64,000 nt of DNA from Sandaracinaceae bacterium. GTDB taxonomy: Bacteria > Myxococcota_A > Polyangia > Polyangiales > Houyiibacteriaceae. Below are positions 52,733-60,262 of the stretch, piece after piece. Where the stretch lies: NCBI GenBank assembly GCA_020633075.1, contig JACKEI010000001.1, forward strand, positions 1,364,001 to 1,428,000, read 5' to 3'. The position numbers and the translations under genes were made by a program. Every line of letters starts with the position of its first letter. The first letter of the stretch is position 1. Under the pieces are notes generated by a model. It ran no database searches. It was not told the origin of the DNA and was given only the letters and a program-made list of their open reading frames with translations.

Positions 52733-53428
52733 ATGGATATTCAGGAAAGACTTACAGCCTTCGCCATGCTCGGCGCCGGTTGGGTGATGTGGCTCCTCGT
52801 GGCTCTCTCGATCGTGGCCGTGGCCATCGCCCTCGAGCGTGCCTACGTCTTCTTCTCGCGCCGCGACGACACCCGCACGCTGCGTGAGGATCTGCAGCGC
52901 TTCCTCGGCAAGGGCGATGTCACGGGCGCCCGCGCGCGCATGCAGCAGAGCAAGAGCTTCGAAGCGGAGATCGTGGGCTCGGCGCTGGGCGTCGTGGATC
53001 AAGGGGCCCATGCGGTGGAGCAGCGGCTCGAGGGCGAGAAGGTAGTCGCGCGCGCCGCCATGGAGCGCAACCTCGCGTTCCTCGGCACCGTCGGCAACAA
53101 CGCTCCCTTCGTCGGGCTGCTGGGCACGGTCATCGGCATCATCCGCGCCTTCGCGGCGCTGGACCAAGAGAACCTGGACGCTACCGGGACCGTCATCGCC
53201 GAGGTCGGCGAGGCGCTCGTGGCCACGGCCATTGGCCTCTTGGTCGCGCTCCCGGCGGTCGTCTTCTACAACTACTACCAGCGCGTGATCCGGGGCCGCC
53301 TCGTGTGGGCGGACGCCATGGGGCGTGACGTGCTGGGCTACGCCGGCTCCGAAGGTGCTCCGGTAGCCGCCCGCGAGGCGGAGAAGCCGAACGCCAGCGC
53401 CAAGGACCAGGCCAAGGAGAAGGGCTGA
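52733..53428 (+). CDS. ExbB/TolQ-type proton channel subunit
   Basis: A 231-residue inner-membrane protein with three helices: 10-30, then around 130-150 and 170-190, with GTVGNNAPFVGLLGTVIGII and the EVGEALVATAIGLLVALPAV pore helix typical of MotA/TolQ/ExbB. It forms a proton channel with ExbD to energise TonB. The ATG at 52733 has AAGGAAG upstream; the in-frame GTG at 52703 has none. The Lys-rich tail is cytoplasmic. First gene of an ExbB-ExbD-TonB operon; its stop overlaps the next start by one base. Confidence 0.9.
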   Translation: MDIQERLTAFAMLGAGWVMWLLVALSIVAVAIALERAYVFFSRRDDTRTLREDLQRFLGKGDVTGARARMQQSKSFEAEIVGSALGVVDQGAHAVEQRLEGEKVVARAAMERNLAFLGTVGNNAPFVGLLGTVIGIIRAFAALDQENLDATGTVIAEVGEALVATAIGLLVALPAVVFYNYYQRVIRGRLVWADAMGRDVLGYAGSEGAPVAAREAEKPNASAKDQAKEKG

Positions 53429-53925
53429 TGGCTGGCGGCGCCGACTCGGGCGACGAAGACATCATCTCGGGCATCAACATCACGCCCCTCGTGGACGTGG
53501 TCTTGGTGTTGCTCATCATCTTGATGGTCACGGCCAAGCAGCTGGTCCAGCAGGACGCCATCGCGATGGACCTGCCGCAGGCGCCCACGGGAGAGTCGCA
53601 GGAGACGGTCCCCACGGAGCTGCGCATCAGCTTGGAGGCCAACGGCGAGCTGCACCTGAACATCACGCAGAACGGTGAGCAGACCCTCGCGCAGACTGTC
53701 GTGACCCAGGCGCAGCTGCTGGAGCGCGCGCGCGCCGCCCACGCCGCGGACCCGGAGGCGCGGGCCATCCTCTCCGCGGACTCGGCCGCCTCCCACGGGT
53801 CGGTCATCGCCGTGATCGACATCCTCCGGCAGGGCGAGGTCAACCGCTTCGCCTTCAGCACCCGTCAACCCTCGGAGCTCCCCAGCCATCAGGGCTCGCA
53901 GGCTCCTGCACCAGCCGGGGAGTAG
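53428..53925 (+). CDS. ExbD/TolR-type protein
   Basis: A 165-residue single-helix membrane protein of the ExbD group. The NITPLVDVVLVLLIILMVTA helix (about 17-36) holds the essential Asp in PLVDV, used for proton flow with ExbB. The rest is the periplasmic domain (TELRISLEANGELHLNITQN), ending in a Pro/Ala tail. Overlaps the ExbB gene by one base (tgatg) and precedes TonB by 9 bp. Confidence 0.9.
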   Translation: MAGGADSGDEDIISGINITPLVDVVLVLLIILMVTAKQLVQQDAIAMDLPQAPTGESQETVPTELRISLEANGELHLNITQNGEQTLAQTVVTQAQLLERARAAHAADPEARAILSADSAASHGSVIAVIDILRQGEVNRFAFSTRQPSELPSHQGSQAPAPAGE

Positions 53926-53934
53926 GCTGAGGCG

Positions 53935-54768
53935 ATGAGCGGGGCCATCGAGAAGCGCGCCAAGTGGGTCCTCTGGGGGTCCATCTTGTTCTCGATGCTG
54001 CTCCACGTCGCCGCGTCGGCCGGGCTCTCGCTGCTGCCCTCCACCAGCGTCGCGCTCGCGGCCATCCAGCGCGAGCGCATCGAGTTCGAGATGGAAGATG
54101 CAGACGAGGCGCTTGCCAACGCGGAAGCCGAGGCCGCCGAGCCTGAGGTCGTGCCCGAGCCCGAGGCGCCCGCGCCGCCAGAGCCTGAGCCCGAGGTTGC
54201 GCCACCCGTGCAGCGAGAGCCTCGCCCTCGCGACGAGCCCGAGCCACCCGCAGCGGCGCCCTTGGCCGAGCAGGTGCACGACTTCGGCGGTGAGGTGCTG
54301 GGCACGGTCGGCCCCGGCGCCAGCTGGTCCACCGCACAGGCCAACGGCCAAGACGTGCGCGGGCCCATCGGCAACCCCGTCGCGCGCACCACCGGACGGG
54401 ACGTGGCGGGGCGCACCGATGGTGAGGTGGGTGGCACGGGCACAGCGCCCGCAGCGGCGCCCCGCGTGAGCTACAGCAGGCCGCCACGTCAGCCCGCCGG
54501 GATGGCCGGGCACCTCGAGCGCTTCTATCCGACGGGCGCCTACGCGCGCGGTGTCGAAGGACGCGCGCGCGTCATGGTGCGCGTGCTCGCCGACGGCAGC
54601 GTCGAGGCTCAGCGTGTGGTCACGGAGACGCCCGCCGGAGAGGGCTTCGGGCGGGCCTGCATGGCCGCCGTCAACGCCTCTCCGCGCTGGACTCCCGCGC
54701 TGGACGAAGACGGGGAGGCCGTCACCAGCCGCCCCGCGCCTTTCGACTGCCGCTGGCGCCAGCGCTAG
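53935..54768 (+). CDS. TonB-like energy transducer
   Basis: A 277-residue protein: an N-terminal helix (10-35), an acidic, proline-rich spacer (about 60-110: PEVVPEPEAPAPPEPEPEV), and a C-terminal TonB fold (about 195-275: GVEGRARVMVRVLADGSVEA). It should carry energy from ExbBD to outer-membrane receptors or other targets. No receptor gene is nearby, so the cargo is unknown; a gliding- or secretion-related use is possible in this kind of bacterium. The C-terminal fold ends RWRQR. Confidence 0.85.
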   Translation: MSGAIEKRAKWVLWGSILFSMLLHVAASAGLSLLPSTSVALAAIQRERIEFEMEDADEALANAEAEAAEPEVVPEPEAPAPPEPEPEVAPPVQREPRPRDEPEPPAAAPLAEQVHDFGGEVLGTVGPGASWSTAQANGQDVRGPIGNPVARTTGRDVAGRTDGEVGGTGTAPAAAPRVSYSRPPRQPAGMAGHLERFYPTGAYARGVEGRARVMVRVLADGSVEAQRVVTETPAGEGFGRACMAAVNASPRWTPALDEDGEAVTSRPAPFDCRWRQR

Positions 54769-54844
54769 AGCCAGCGTCAGAGCCCCGCTGTCGCTCTGGT
54801 CGGGAAGTTGACGGGGTCGCGCTCAGCGTCGTACGTGACGCGCT

Positions 54845-55441
54845 ATGCGCGGCGCGACTCTCTTGATTCTGATGGGCTGCATGCTTGCTTTCCCGCTCTC
54901 GGGCTGCCCCGTGGACCCGAGCGGCGAGGTGGTGGGGACGTACAACGTGACCGGCAGCCTGGTGGAGAACAGCTGCGGGAGCACGGCGTTTGCGGCCCAG
55001 GATCCCATCGACTTCGTGGTGGAGCTCCGCGCGGAGGACCACGGCCCCGCGTACTGGCGCCGGCCCACGGCGGCGATCGTCAACGGGTCGCACACGGGCG
55101 ACGTGTACCGCTTCCGTACGGAGGTGCCCGTGACGCTCTACGCGGCGGACCCCACGACGGGCACCCCAGGCTGCACGTTGGCGCAGGTGGAGACCATCCT
55201 GGTGACCGCGAAGGCCAGCGAAGCGGGGGACGGCGGTGTCAGCACGCCGAACGACCAAGGCAGGGCCGATGCAGGCGCCGCATCCGGGGAGATCTTCCGC
55301 GGCGAGAGCGTCATCGAGCTGGTGCCCACGGCGGGGTCCAACTGCCTGCGGGCCGTGGCGCTCTCGGGCGGGCCGTTCCTCACGTTGCCCTGTCGCGTCG
55401 AGTACGACCTCAGCGGCGCGTCCCGCTCACCCGTATTCTGA
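54845..55441 (+). CDS. Lipoprotein of unknown function
   Basis: A 198-residue predicted lipoprotein: lipobox PLSGC (Cys near residue 21), then a beta-rich part with four or more Cys (NSCGSTAF, PGCTLAQV, SNCLRAVA, LPCRVEYD) that could form disulfides, and an acidic middle. No recognised domain. It follows tonB by 76 bp on the same strand and could be a partner of that system, but this is only context. Confidence 0.65.
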   Translation: MRGATLLILMGCMLAFPLSGCPVDPSGEVVGTYNVTGSLVENSCGSTAFAAQDPIDFVVELRAEDHGPAYWRRPTAAIVNGSHTGDVYRFRTEVPVTLYAADPTTGTPGCTLAQVETILVTAKASEAGDGGVSTPNDQGRADAGAASGEIFRGESVIELVPTAGSNCLRAVALSGGPFLTLPCRVEYDLSGASRSPVF

Positions 55442-55509
55442 CTTCGACGCTTCCGCTTGGCGGGGTAGGGACGCGCGCGCCGTGGCAGCCCACAGTTCGC
55501 GAGGGTGAC

Positions 55510-57084
55510 CTATGCCGGGTCGTCGCCGTTCGTGCCGCTGGGCTTGGCCGCGTCGGCCTCGGGCTTGGGGCCGCTGTCGGTCGGGACGCTCACGGCGCTC
55601 GCGCCAGCACCCGGAGGTGGGGGCGGGGGCACGGAGGGCATGGTGGGTGACGGTGTGTCGCGCGCGCTCAGACGCCGCTCGGCCAGGACGATCATGCGGG
55701 GCGACTGCGCCCCAAAGAACACGCCCGGCGTGGCGTAGCGCCCCGTGACTTCGACGACGCGGAAGCCCTGGACCTGCAAGAGCTGACCCAGCTCGTGCAG
55801 GGCGTAGAGGCGGATGCTGTAGTGGCGATCGTGCTGCCGGCCGTTGTCCAGGATGACGTTGCGCTTCACGTTCAGCCGCGAGGCGTAGTAGTTGAAGTCC
55901 GTCTCCTCCATGCAGATGCAGCCGTCACCTTCGAACCACACAAGGTTGGGCTGCGACTGGATCACGTGGTCTCGGTTGACCACATCGATGAGCAGGCGGC
56001 CGCCAGGCTTTAGGGCGCTGTAGAAGCGCTCGATGACGCTGCGGTTCCCCTCGTCGTCGAAATAGCCGAAGGTCGTGCCCCAGCAGAGCACGGCGTCGAA
56101 GCCTCCTTCGAAGACCATCTCGCGCATGTCGGCGTGGAGGAAGTTGATCTTGATGCCGCGGTCTTGCGCCTCGTCCGCAGCGCGCGAGAGCATCGGCAGC
56201 GACAGGTCGAGCCCGATGACGATGTAGCCGCGCAGCGTGAGCTCCACGGCGTGCATCCCGAGGCCGCAGCCCACGTCCAGGATGATCGCGCCGGGGTCCA
56301 GCTTCAGCATGGCCAGGATGGCGTCGCACTCGCGGGCCACCTCCTTGGGCGTGGGCGCGCGCACCGTGCGCAGGTAGTCGTCGCTGAAGAAGTCGTCGAA
56401 CCACGGCTTGCGCTTTGGCGTGCCTGGGGCTTGAGGCGGTAGGTTCGGGCTGCTCTGGGCTGCGCTCGGGGTGGCCGCGGCGGGTGCTGCGGCGCCGTTC
56501 GTCGCGGGGATGGCGGGGGCCGCCGCTGGCGGGAGGGAGGGCGCGACCTCCTCGAGGTCGTCCATGTCCAACACGTCGTCATCGGCGCCCCCTTCGGGGA
56601 GACCGTCGATCGTGATCTCGGCGGAGACCTCTTCGTCGAAGTCGCTCTCCTGCGCGGCGCTGATCTCGGCCGAGGTGTTGGCGTCCGCCGCCTCGACCGT
56701 GAGCTCGACGTCGCCGGAGTCATCCGCGCCGACGACCTCGAGAGGAGCGGGTGGAGTCTTGATGGCGCTGAGGGGGACGGGCTCGGCGGCCTCGCTGGGG
56801 GAAGGCGGCGGCGGCGGCTTCGAGAGCGCGCGGCTCGTCGCGCTCGTCACGATGACCGACTTCATGGCGACGACGGACGCGCGCTCCGGCTTCTTGACGA
56901 GCTCCGCCGCGTCTACGGCGGCGTCTGCCGGGACCGCCGGCAAGTCGACCGCGGTCGTCTCTTCGGAGGCGACGGAAGGGGCGTCGTCGTCCGAGATCGA
57001 GTGGCGGGCGACCTCGTCCACGGGCACACGTAGCGGCCGATGACGCATCCGGCTCCCAGTGGCGTTGGCGGCTTCGTCGCTCAT
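55510..57084 (-). CDS. Class I SAM-dependent methyltransferase with long disordered N-terminus
   Basis: A 524-residue protein. Residues 1-255 are acidic and low in complexity (Ala/Glu/Asp/Pro-rich), predicted disordered. The methyltransferase lies at about 270-470: motif I ILDVGCGLGMHAVEL, GLDLSLPML, then DAVLCWGTTFGYFDDEGNRS, a pattern of small-molecule methyltransferases. A Pro-rich tail ends the protein. The start at 57084 has a strong AGGAGGT upstream and overlaps the psd stop (ATGA). A lipid substrate is suggested only by its neighbour. Confidence 0.8.
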   Translation of the reverse strand: MSDEAANATGSRMRHRPLRVPVDEVARHSISDDDAPSVASEETTAVDLPAVPADAAVDAAELVKKPERASVVAMKSVIVTSATSRALSKPPPPPSPSEAAEPVPLSAIKTPPAPLEVVGADDSGDVELTVEAADANTSAEISAAQESDFDEEVSAEITIDGLPEGGADDDVLDMDDLEEVAPSLPPAAAPAIPATNGAAAPAAATPSAAQSSPNLPPQAPGTPKRKPWFDDFFSDDYLRTVRAPTPKEVARECDAILAMLKLDPGAIILDVGCGLGMHAVELTLRGYIVIGLDLSLPMLSRAADEAQDRGIKINFLHADMREMVFEGGFDAVLCWGTTFGYFDDEGNRSVIERFYSALKPGGRLLIDVVNRDHVIQSQPNLVWFEGDGCICMEETDFNYYASRLNVKRNVILDNGRQHDRHYSIRLYALHELGQLLQVQGFRVVEVTGRYATPGVFFGAQSPRMIVLAERRLSARDTPSPTMPSVPPPPPPGAGASAVSVPTDSGPKPEADAAKPSGTNGDDPA

Positions 57085-57941
57085 CTCGACCTCCTGGGGA
57101 CGGCGATACGCTGCCCCATGTACACCATGTCGCCGGGAGCGACGCACCACTCGAGGTCGCTCGGGGGAAGAAAGACCACGGCCGTCGAGCCCAGGTGGAA
57201 CAGGCCGAGCTCCGCGCCCCGGTCGAGGTAGGGGCCCTCCGAGCCATAGCGCTTGAGGCCGGACTCGCGCCCCACGTTGGTCTCGATCGCGTCGTAGGAC
57301 ATCGAGATGTGCCCGACGCCGATGGCGCCGACCATGATGGTGACGACCTCACCGTGTTGCTCGCTCGCCTGCAGCGTGACCACCCGCTCGTTCCGCGCGA
57401 AGAGGCGGGGCACGAACTCGGTCCCGATGCGGTTGACCGGGTAGAGGGTGCCGGGCACGTGCCGAGCGGCCACGACGCGCCCGGCCACAGGCGTGTGAAC
57501 CCGGTGGTAGTCGCGCGGCGACAGGTAGACGATGAAGTAGTTTCCCCCTTGATACGCCTCGCCCAGCTCGACGTCCCCAAGCAGGTCGCCAACGCGATAC
57601 GGCTTGCCCTTGACCGTCACGGATGCCTCGAGGTCCACCGGGCCGAAGTCCTCGATCTTGCCGTCGGCCGGGGACGTGACGGCGGTCGGGTCCGCGTCGA
57701 TGGGCCGCGCCCCAGGCTCGAGCTCGCGGGTGAAGAAGTCGTCGAAGCTGCGGTAGCCCCCGGCAGGCACGATGGCCTGCTCCATGTCGACGTCGTACGC
57801 CTTCACGAACGCGTTGATGGCCCGCGAAACGATGGCCTGCGGCGCACGCGTCGCAGCAACGGCTCCTAGCGCGCGGCTGATGCGTTTCCGGGGGAGCAAA
57901 CGCAATGCGTCGGCTGCGAATCGAGCGGGGCTGAGCTGCAT
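57081..57941 (-). CDS. psd: Phosphatidylserine decarboxylase proenzyme
   Basis: A 286-residue membrane-associated enzyme that turns phosphatidylserine into phosphatidylethanolamine. It self-cleaves at the LGST motif (250-253), where Ser252 becomes the pyruvoyl group; the sequence FHLGSTAVVFLPPSD is standard. Other hallmarks: SFDDFFTRELEPGARPI, PADGKIEDFG and YLSPRDYHRVHTPVAG. Promoter at 57973-58002. It overlaps the downstream methyltransferase gene by 4 bp. Confidence 0.94.
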   Translation of the reverse strand: MQLSPARFAADALRLLPRKRISRALGAVAATRAPQAIVSRAINAFVKAYDVDMEQAIVPAGGYRSFDDFFTRELEPGARPIDADPTAVTSPADGKIEDFGPVDLEASVTVKGKPYRVGDLLGDVELGEAYQGGNYFIVYLSPRDYHRVHTPVAGRVVAARHVPGTLYPVNRIGTEFVPRLFARNERVVTLQASEQHGEVVTIMVGAIGVGHISMSYDAIETNVGRESGLKRYGSEGPYLDRGAELGLFHLGSTAVVFLPPSDLEWCVAPGDMVYMGQRIAVPRRSR

Positions 57942-57972
57942 CGTGTTGGGTTCCGACCAAACGGAGCCTCTG

Positions 57973-58002
57973 ATGCTATCGAACGCTCCGGAGAATGGTC
58001 AA
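57973..58002 (-). promoter_or_regulatory. Sigma70-like promoter for psd-methyltransferase
   Basis: On the minus strand, TTGACC (58002-57997) and TAGCAT (57978-57973) are 18 bp apart. The predicted start is near 57966, giving a 25-nt leader before the psd ATG at 57941. Confidence 0.6.
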
Positions 58003-58040
58003 TTTTTACCGCCAACGGAGGCGCAGGACCCGGTTCGTGT

Positions 58041-59099
58041 TCAGAGGGGCGGCAGGGCGACCTTCATGAGCTCGCGCATGACGACCGTCGCGTAGCTGCC
58101 TTTGGGGAGCGTGAAACTCACGCGGTAGCCGCCTTCGGCGGGCTCGACCTCGATGCTGGGGATCATGACGCGCACGTAGCGCCGCGTACCCTCGCCCCAG
58201 CGCGCGATGCGGCTCAGGTCCTCCTCGGAGATGTCGTGTCGAGCGAGCAGCGCGGCTTCGCGCTCTCCAGCCTCCCGCTCGGCGCGGCGCATCTTGGTGC
58301 CGAACATGGGGCCGGTGGCGCTGAGCTCCCAAGCGTCGGCGCGCGCCTGTGCCTCCGCGACGTCCTCCACCACGAACATCCCGCCCGTGGTGTGCTTCTG
58401 GACGAGCTCGCCCGGTCGGATGCGTCCCAGCTCCCCGGCGCTCACGCGCTCCGCGACCACGTGGTTGAAGAGCTCGGACTGCAGCGCCGAGACCAGCATC
58501 TTGCGCTCGAAGGGGGCCTTGGGGGCGCGGGCCTCCCCCTTCATCCACGCTCGCGCCCGCAGCGCGTTGTCGAAGTCACGGCCAAAGCGCTGCGCGCCGA
58601 AGTAGTTGGGCAGCCCGTCGCTCACCAGCTGCGCGGCCGCCGCGCGGACGGCCTCGAGATCGGCGTCGGCGGCGTCGCGGACACGCAGCGTGAAGCGGTT
58701 CCCGTGCAGGTGGCCAGTGCGCAGCTTGCTGCTGTGGGGGATGGCCTCCAGCACCTCGATGTCCGGCAGGGCGAGCGCGAGCGCGGCGTTGGCGTCGGCG
58801 CCAAAGAGGCTGACCCACTGCGTGGTGGTGGCCTGTCTGTCCTTGAGCCCCGCGTACCCCGCTGCGCGTTCGTCCACTCCGAGGGCTCGCGAGAGCTCCC
58901 GCACGGCGTCGGGGGTGGTGCGGTTGACCTTGCGGATGCGCACGAAGAGGTGGTCGCCCGTTCCGCTGGGAGCGTACGCCGGGACCTCCTCCACCACGAA
59001 GTCGTCGGGATGAGCGCGCAGGGTTCCGCCTGTGGGCGGGATGGCTGCGGTCGCGTAGGGCAGGCTGAGGGTGGGGTCGACGCGCGGTGAGGAGTCCAT
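58041..59099 (-). CDS. truD: tRNA pseudouridine(13) synthase TruD
   Basis: A 352-residue enzyme that makes pseudouridine at position 13 of tRNAGlu. The catalytic Asp is D87 in YAGLKDRQA. Other family text: FVVEEVPAYAPSGTGDHLFV, LPNYFGAQRFG and ATGPMFGTKM. The C-terminal PSIEVEPAEGGYRVSFTLP closes the fold. Start at 59099 is the ATG (MDSSPRV); the next divergent gene starts only 53 bp away. Confidence 0.95.
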   Translation of the reverse strand: MDSSPRVDPTLSLPYATAAIPPTGGTLRAHPDDFVVEEVPAYAPSGTGDHLFVRIRKVNRTTPDAVRELSRALGVDERAAGYAGLKDRQATTTQWVSLFGADANAALALALPDIEVLEAIPHSSKLRTGHLHGNRFTLRVRDAADADLEAVRAAAAQLVSDGLPNYFGAQRFGRDFDNALRARAWMKGEARAPKAPFERKMLVSALQSELFNHVVAERVSAGELGRIRPGELVQKHTTGGMFVVEDVAEAQARADAWELSATGPMFGTKMRRAEREAGEREAALLARHDISEEDLSRIARWGEGTRRYVRVMIPSIEVEPAEGGYRVSFTLPKGSYATVVMRELMKVALPPL

Positions 59100-59152
59100 G
59101 AACCAAACTTTCGATAGACCGGTGAGGGTTCAATCAAGTACCTATCAGGTTG

Positions 59153-60262
59153 GTGGGCAAGCCGAGCGTCGATCGGTTGAAGCGTCAGATGGTCCGGCTC
59201 CTCGAGTCAGGGGCGGCCGGTGGCGTGTTCCCGGGGGCGAGCGCGTGCGTGCTCTACCGCGACCCGGACAGCGGCGCAGCGATCTCCGTGCGAGCCGCCG
59301 GGGGTGCCCTGGCGCGGGGGGAGGCTCCCGTGCGGGAGGCGACCTGCTTCGACCTGGCCTCGCTCACCAAGCCCTTCGTCGCCAGCGCGGCGGCGCGCAT
59401 GGTCAGCCGGGGCGCGCTGAGCTTTGGGGTGCTGGTGGACGAGGTGCTGGCCGATGCGCGGGGCACCTCGCTGGCTGGGGTGACCCTGGAGCGACTGCTC
59501 AGCCACGAGAGCGGGCTTGATGCGTGGGGAGGGCTCTACCTGGACGTGCAGCACGAGGTGGGCAGCGCGGCCGCCCGCCGCTGGATAGTCAGCGAGGCCA
59601 TGCGGCGCGACGGGGACCAGAACAAGGGCATGGTGTACAGCGACCTTGGCTACATCGTGGCTGGCGAGCTGCTCGCCAAGGTGGCGGGCCGCCCGCTCCA
59701 AGACGTGGTCCGCGCCGAGGTCCTCGCGCCTCTCGAGATTGAGGAGCGCGTGTTCTACGCCGGCGCTCTGACGGCGGCGGCGCGCCACCAGCTCGCGCCG
59801 GAGGTCCCCCCCACGGAGCGCTGCGACTGGCGCGGTCGTGTGGTGCGCGCCGAGGTGCATGACGAGAACTGCGCGGCCTTGGGCGGCATCGCCGGGCACG
59901 CGGGGCTCTTTGGTGACGCCGAGAGCGTGGCCCGGCTCGGGCTCGCCTGGCTGGACGTGCTCGCGGGTCGTGGTGACTTCGTGCGCGCGAGCGTGCGTGA
60001 CCGCGTGTTCGCGCCGCGCCCCGGGAGCCACCGCTTGGGCTGGGACACCAAGAGCGAGGGGGGCAGCGCCGCTGGGCAGCGCATGGGGCCTCGCACCTTC
60101 GGGCACCTGGGCTTCACGGGCACCAGCATCTGGTCCGACCCCGACCGTGACTTGGTGGTGGTGCTGCTCAGCAACCGGGTGCATCCCACCCGCAGCAACA
60201 CCAAGATCAAGACCTTCCGGCCGGCCTTCTACGACGGTGTGGTTCACACCTTCGACGGCTGA
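59153..60262 (+). CDS. Beta-lactamase-fold serine hydrolase
   Basis: A 369-residue class C-like hydrolase. Nucleophile Ser near 70 is in SLTK; the second motif is YSD near 164, in place of YxN; the third is HLGFTG near 325 in place of KTG. These variants point to an esterase or peptidase rather than a drug lactamase. No signal peptide is seen, so it may act in the cytoplasm. The GTG at 59153 is preferred over a TTG one codon earlier. Its end overlaps the recD2 end by 19 bp on the other strand. Confidence 0.8.
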   Translation: MGKPSVDRLKRQMVRLLESGAAGGVFPGASACVLYRDPDSGAAISVRAAGGALARGEAPVREATCFDLASLTKPFVASAAARMVSRGALSFGVLVDEVLADARGTSLAGVTLERLLSHESGLDAWGGLYLDVQHEVGSAAARRWIVSEAMRRDGDQNKGMVYSDLGYIVAGELLAKVAGRPLQDVVRAEVLAPLEIEERVFYAGALTAAARHQLAPEVPPTERCDWRGRVVRAEVHDENCAALGGIAGHAGLFGDAESVARLGLAWLDVLAGRGDFVRASVRDRVFAPRPGSHRLGWDTKSEGGSAAGQRMGPRTFGHLGFTGTSIWSDPDRDLVVVLLSNRVHPTRSNTKIKTFRPAFYDGVVHTFDG

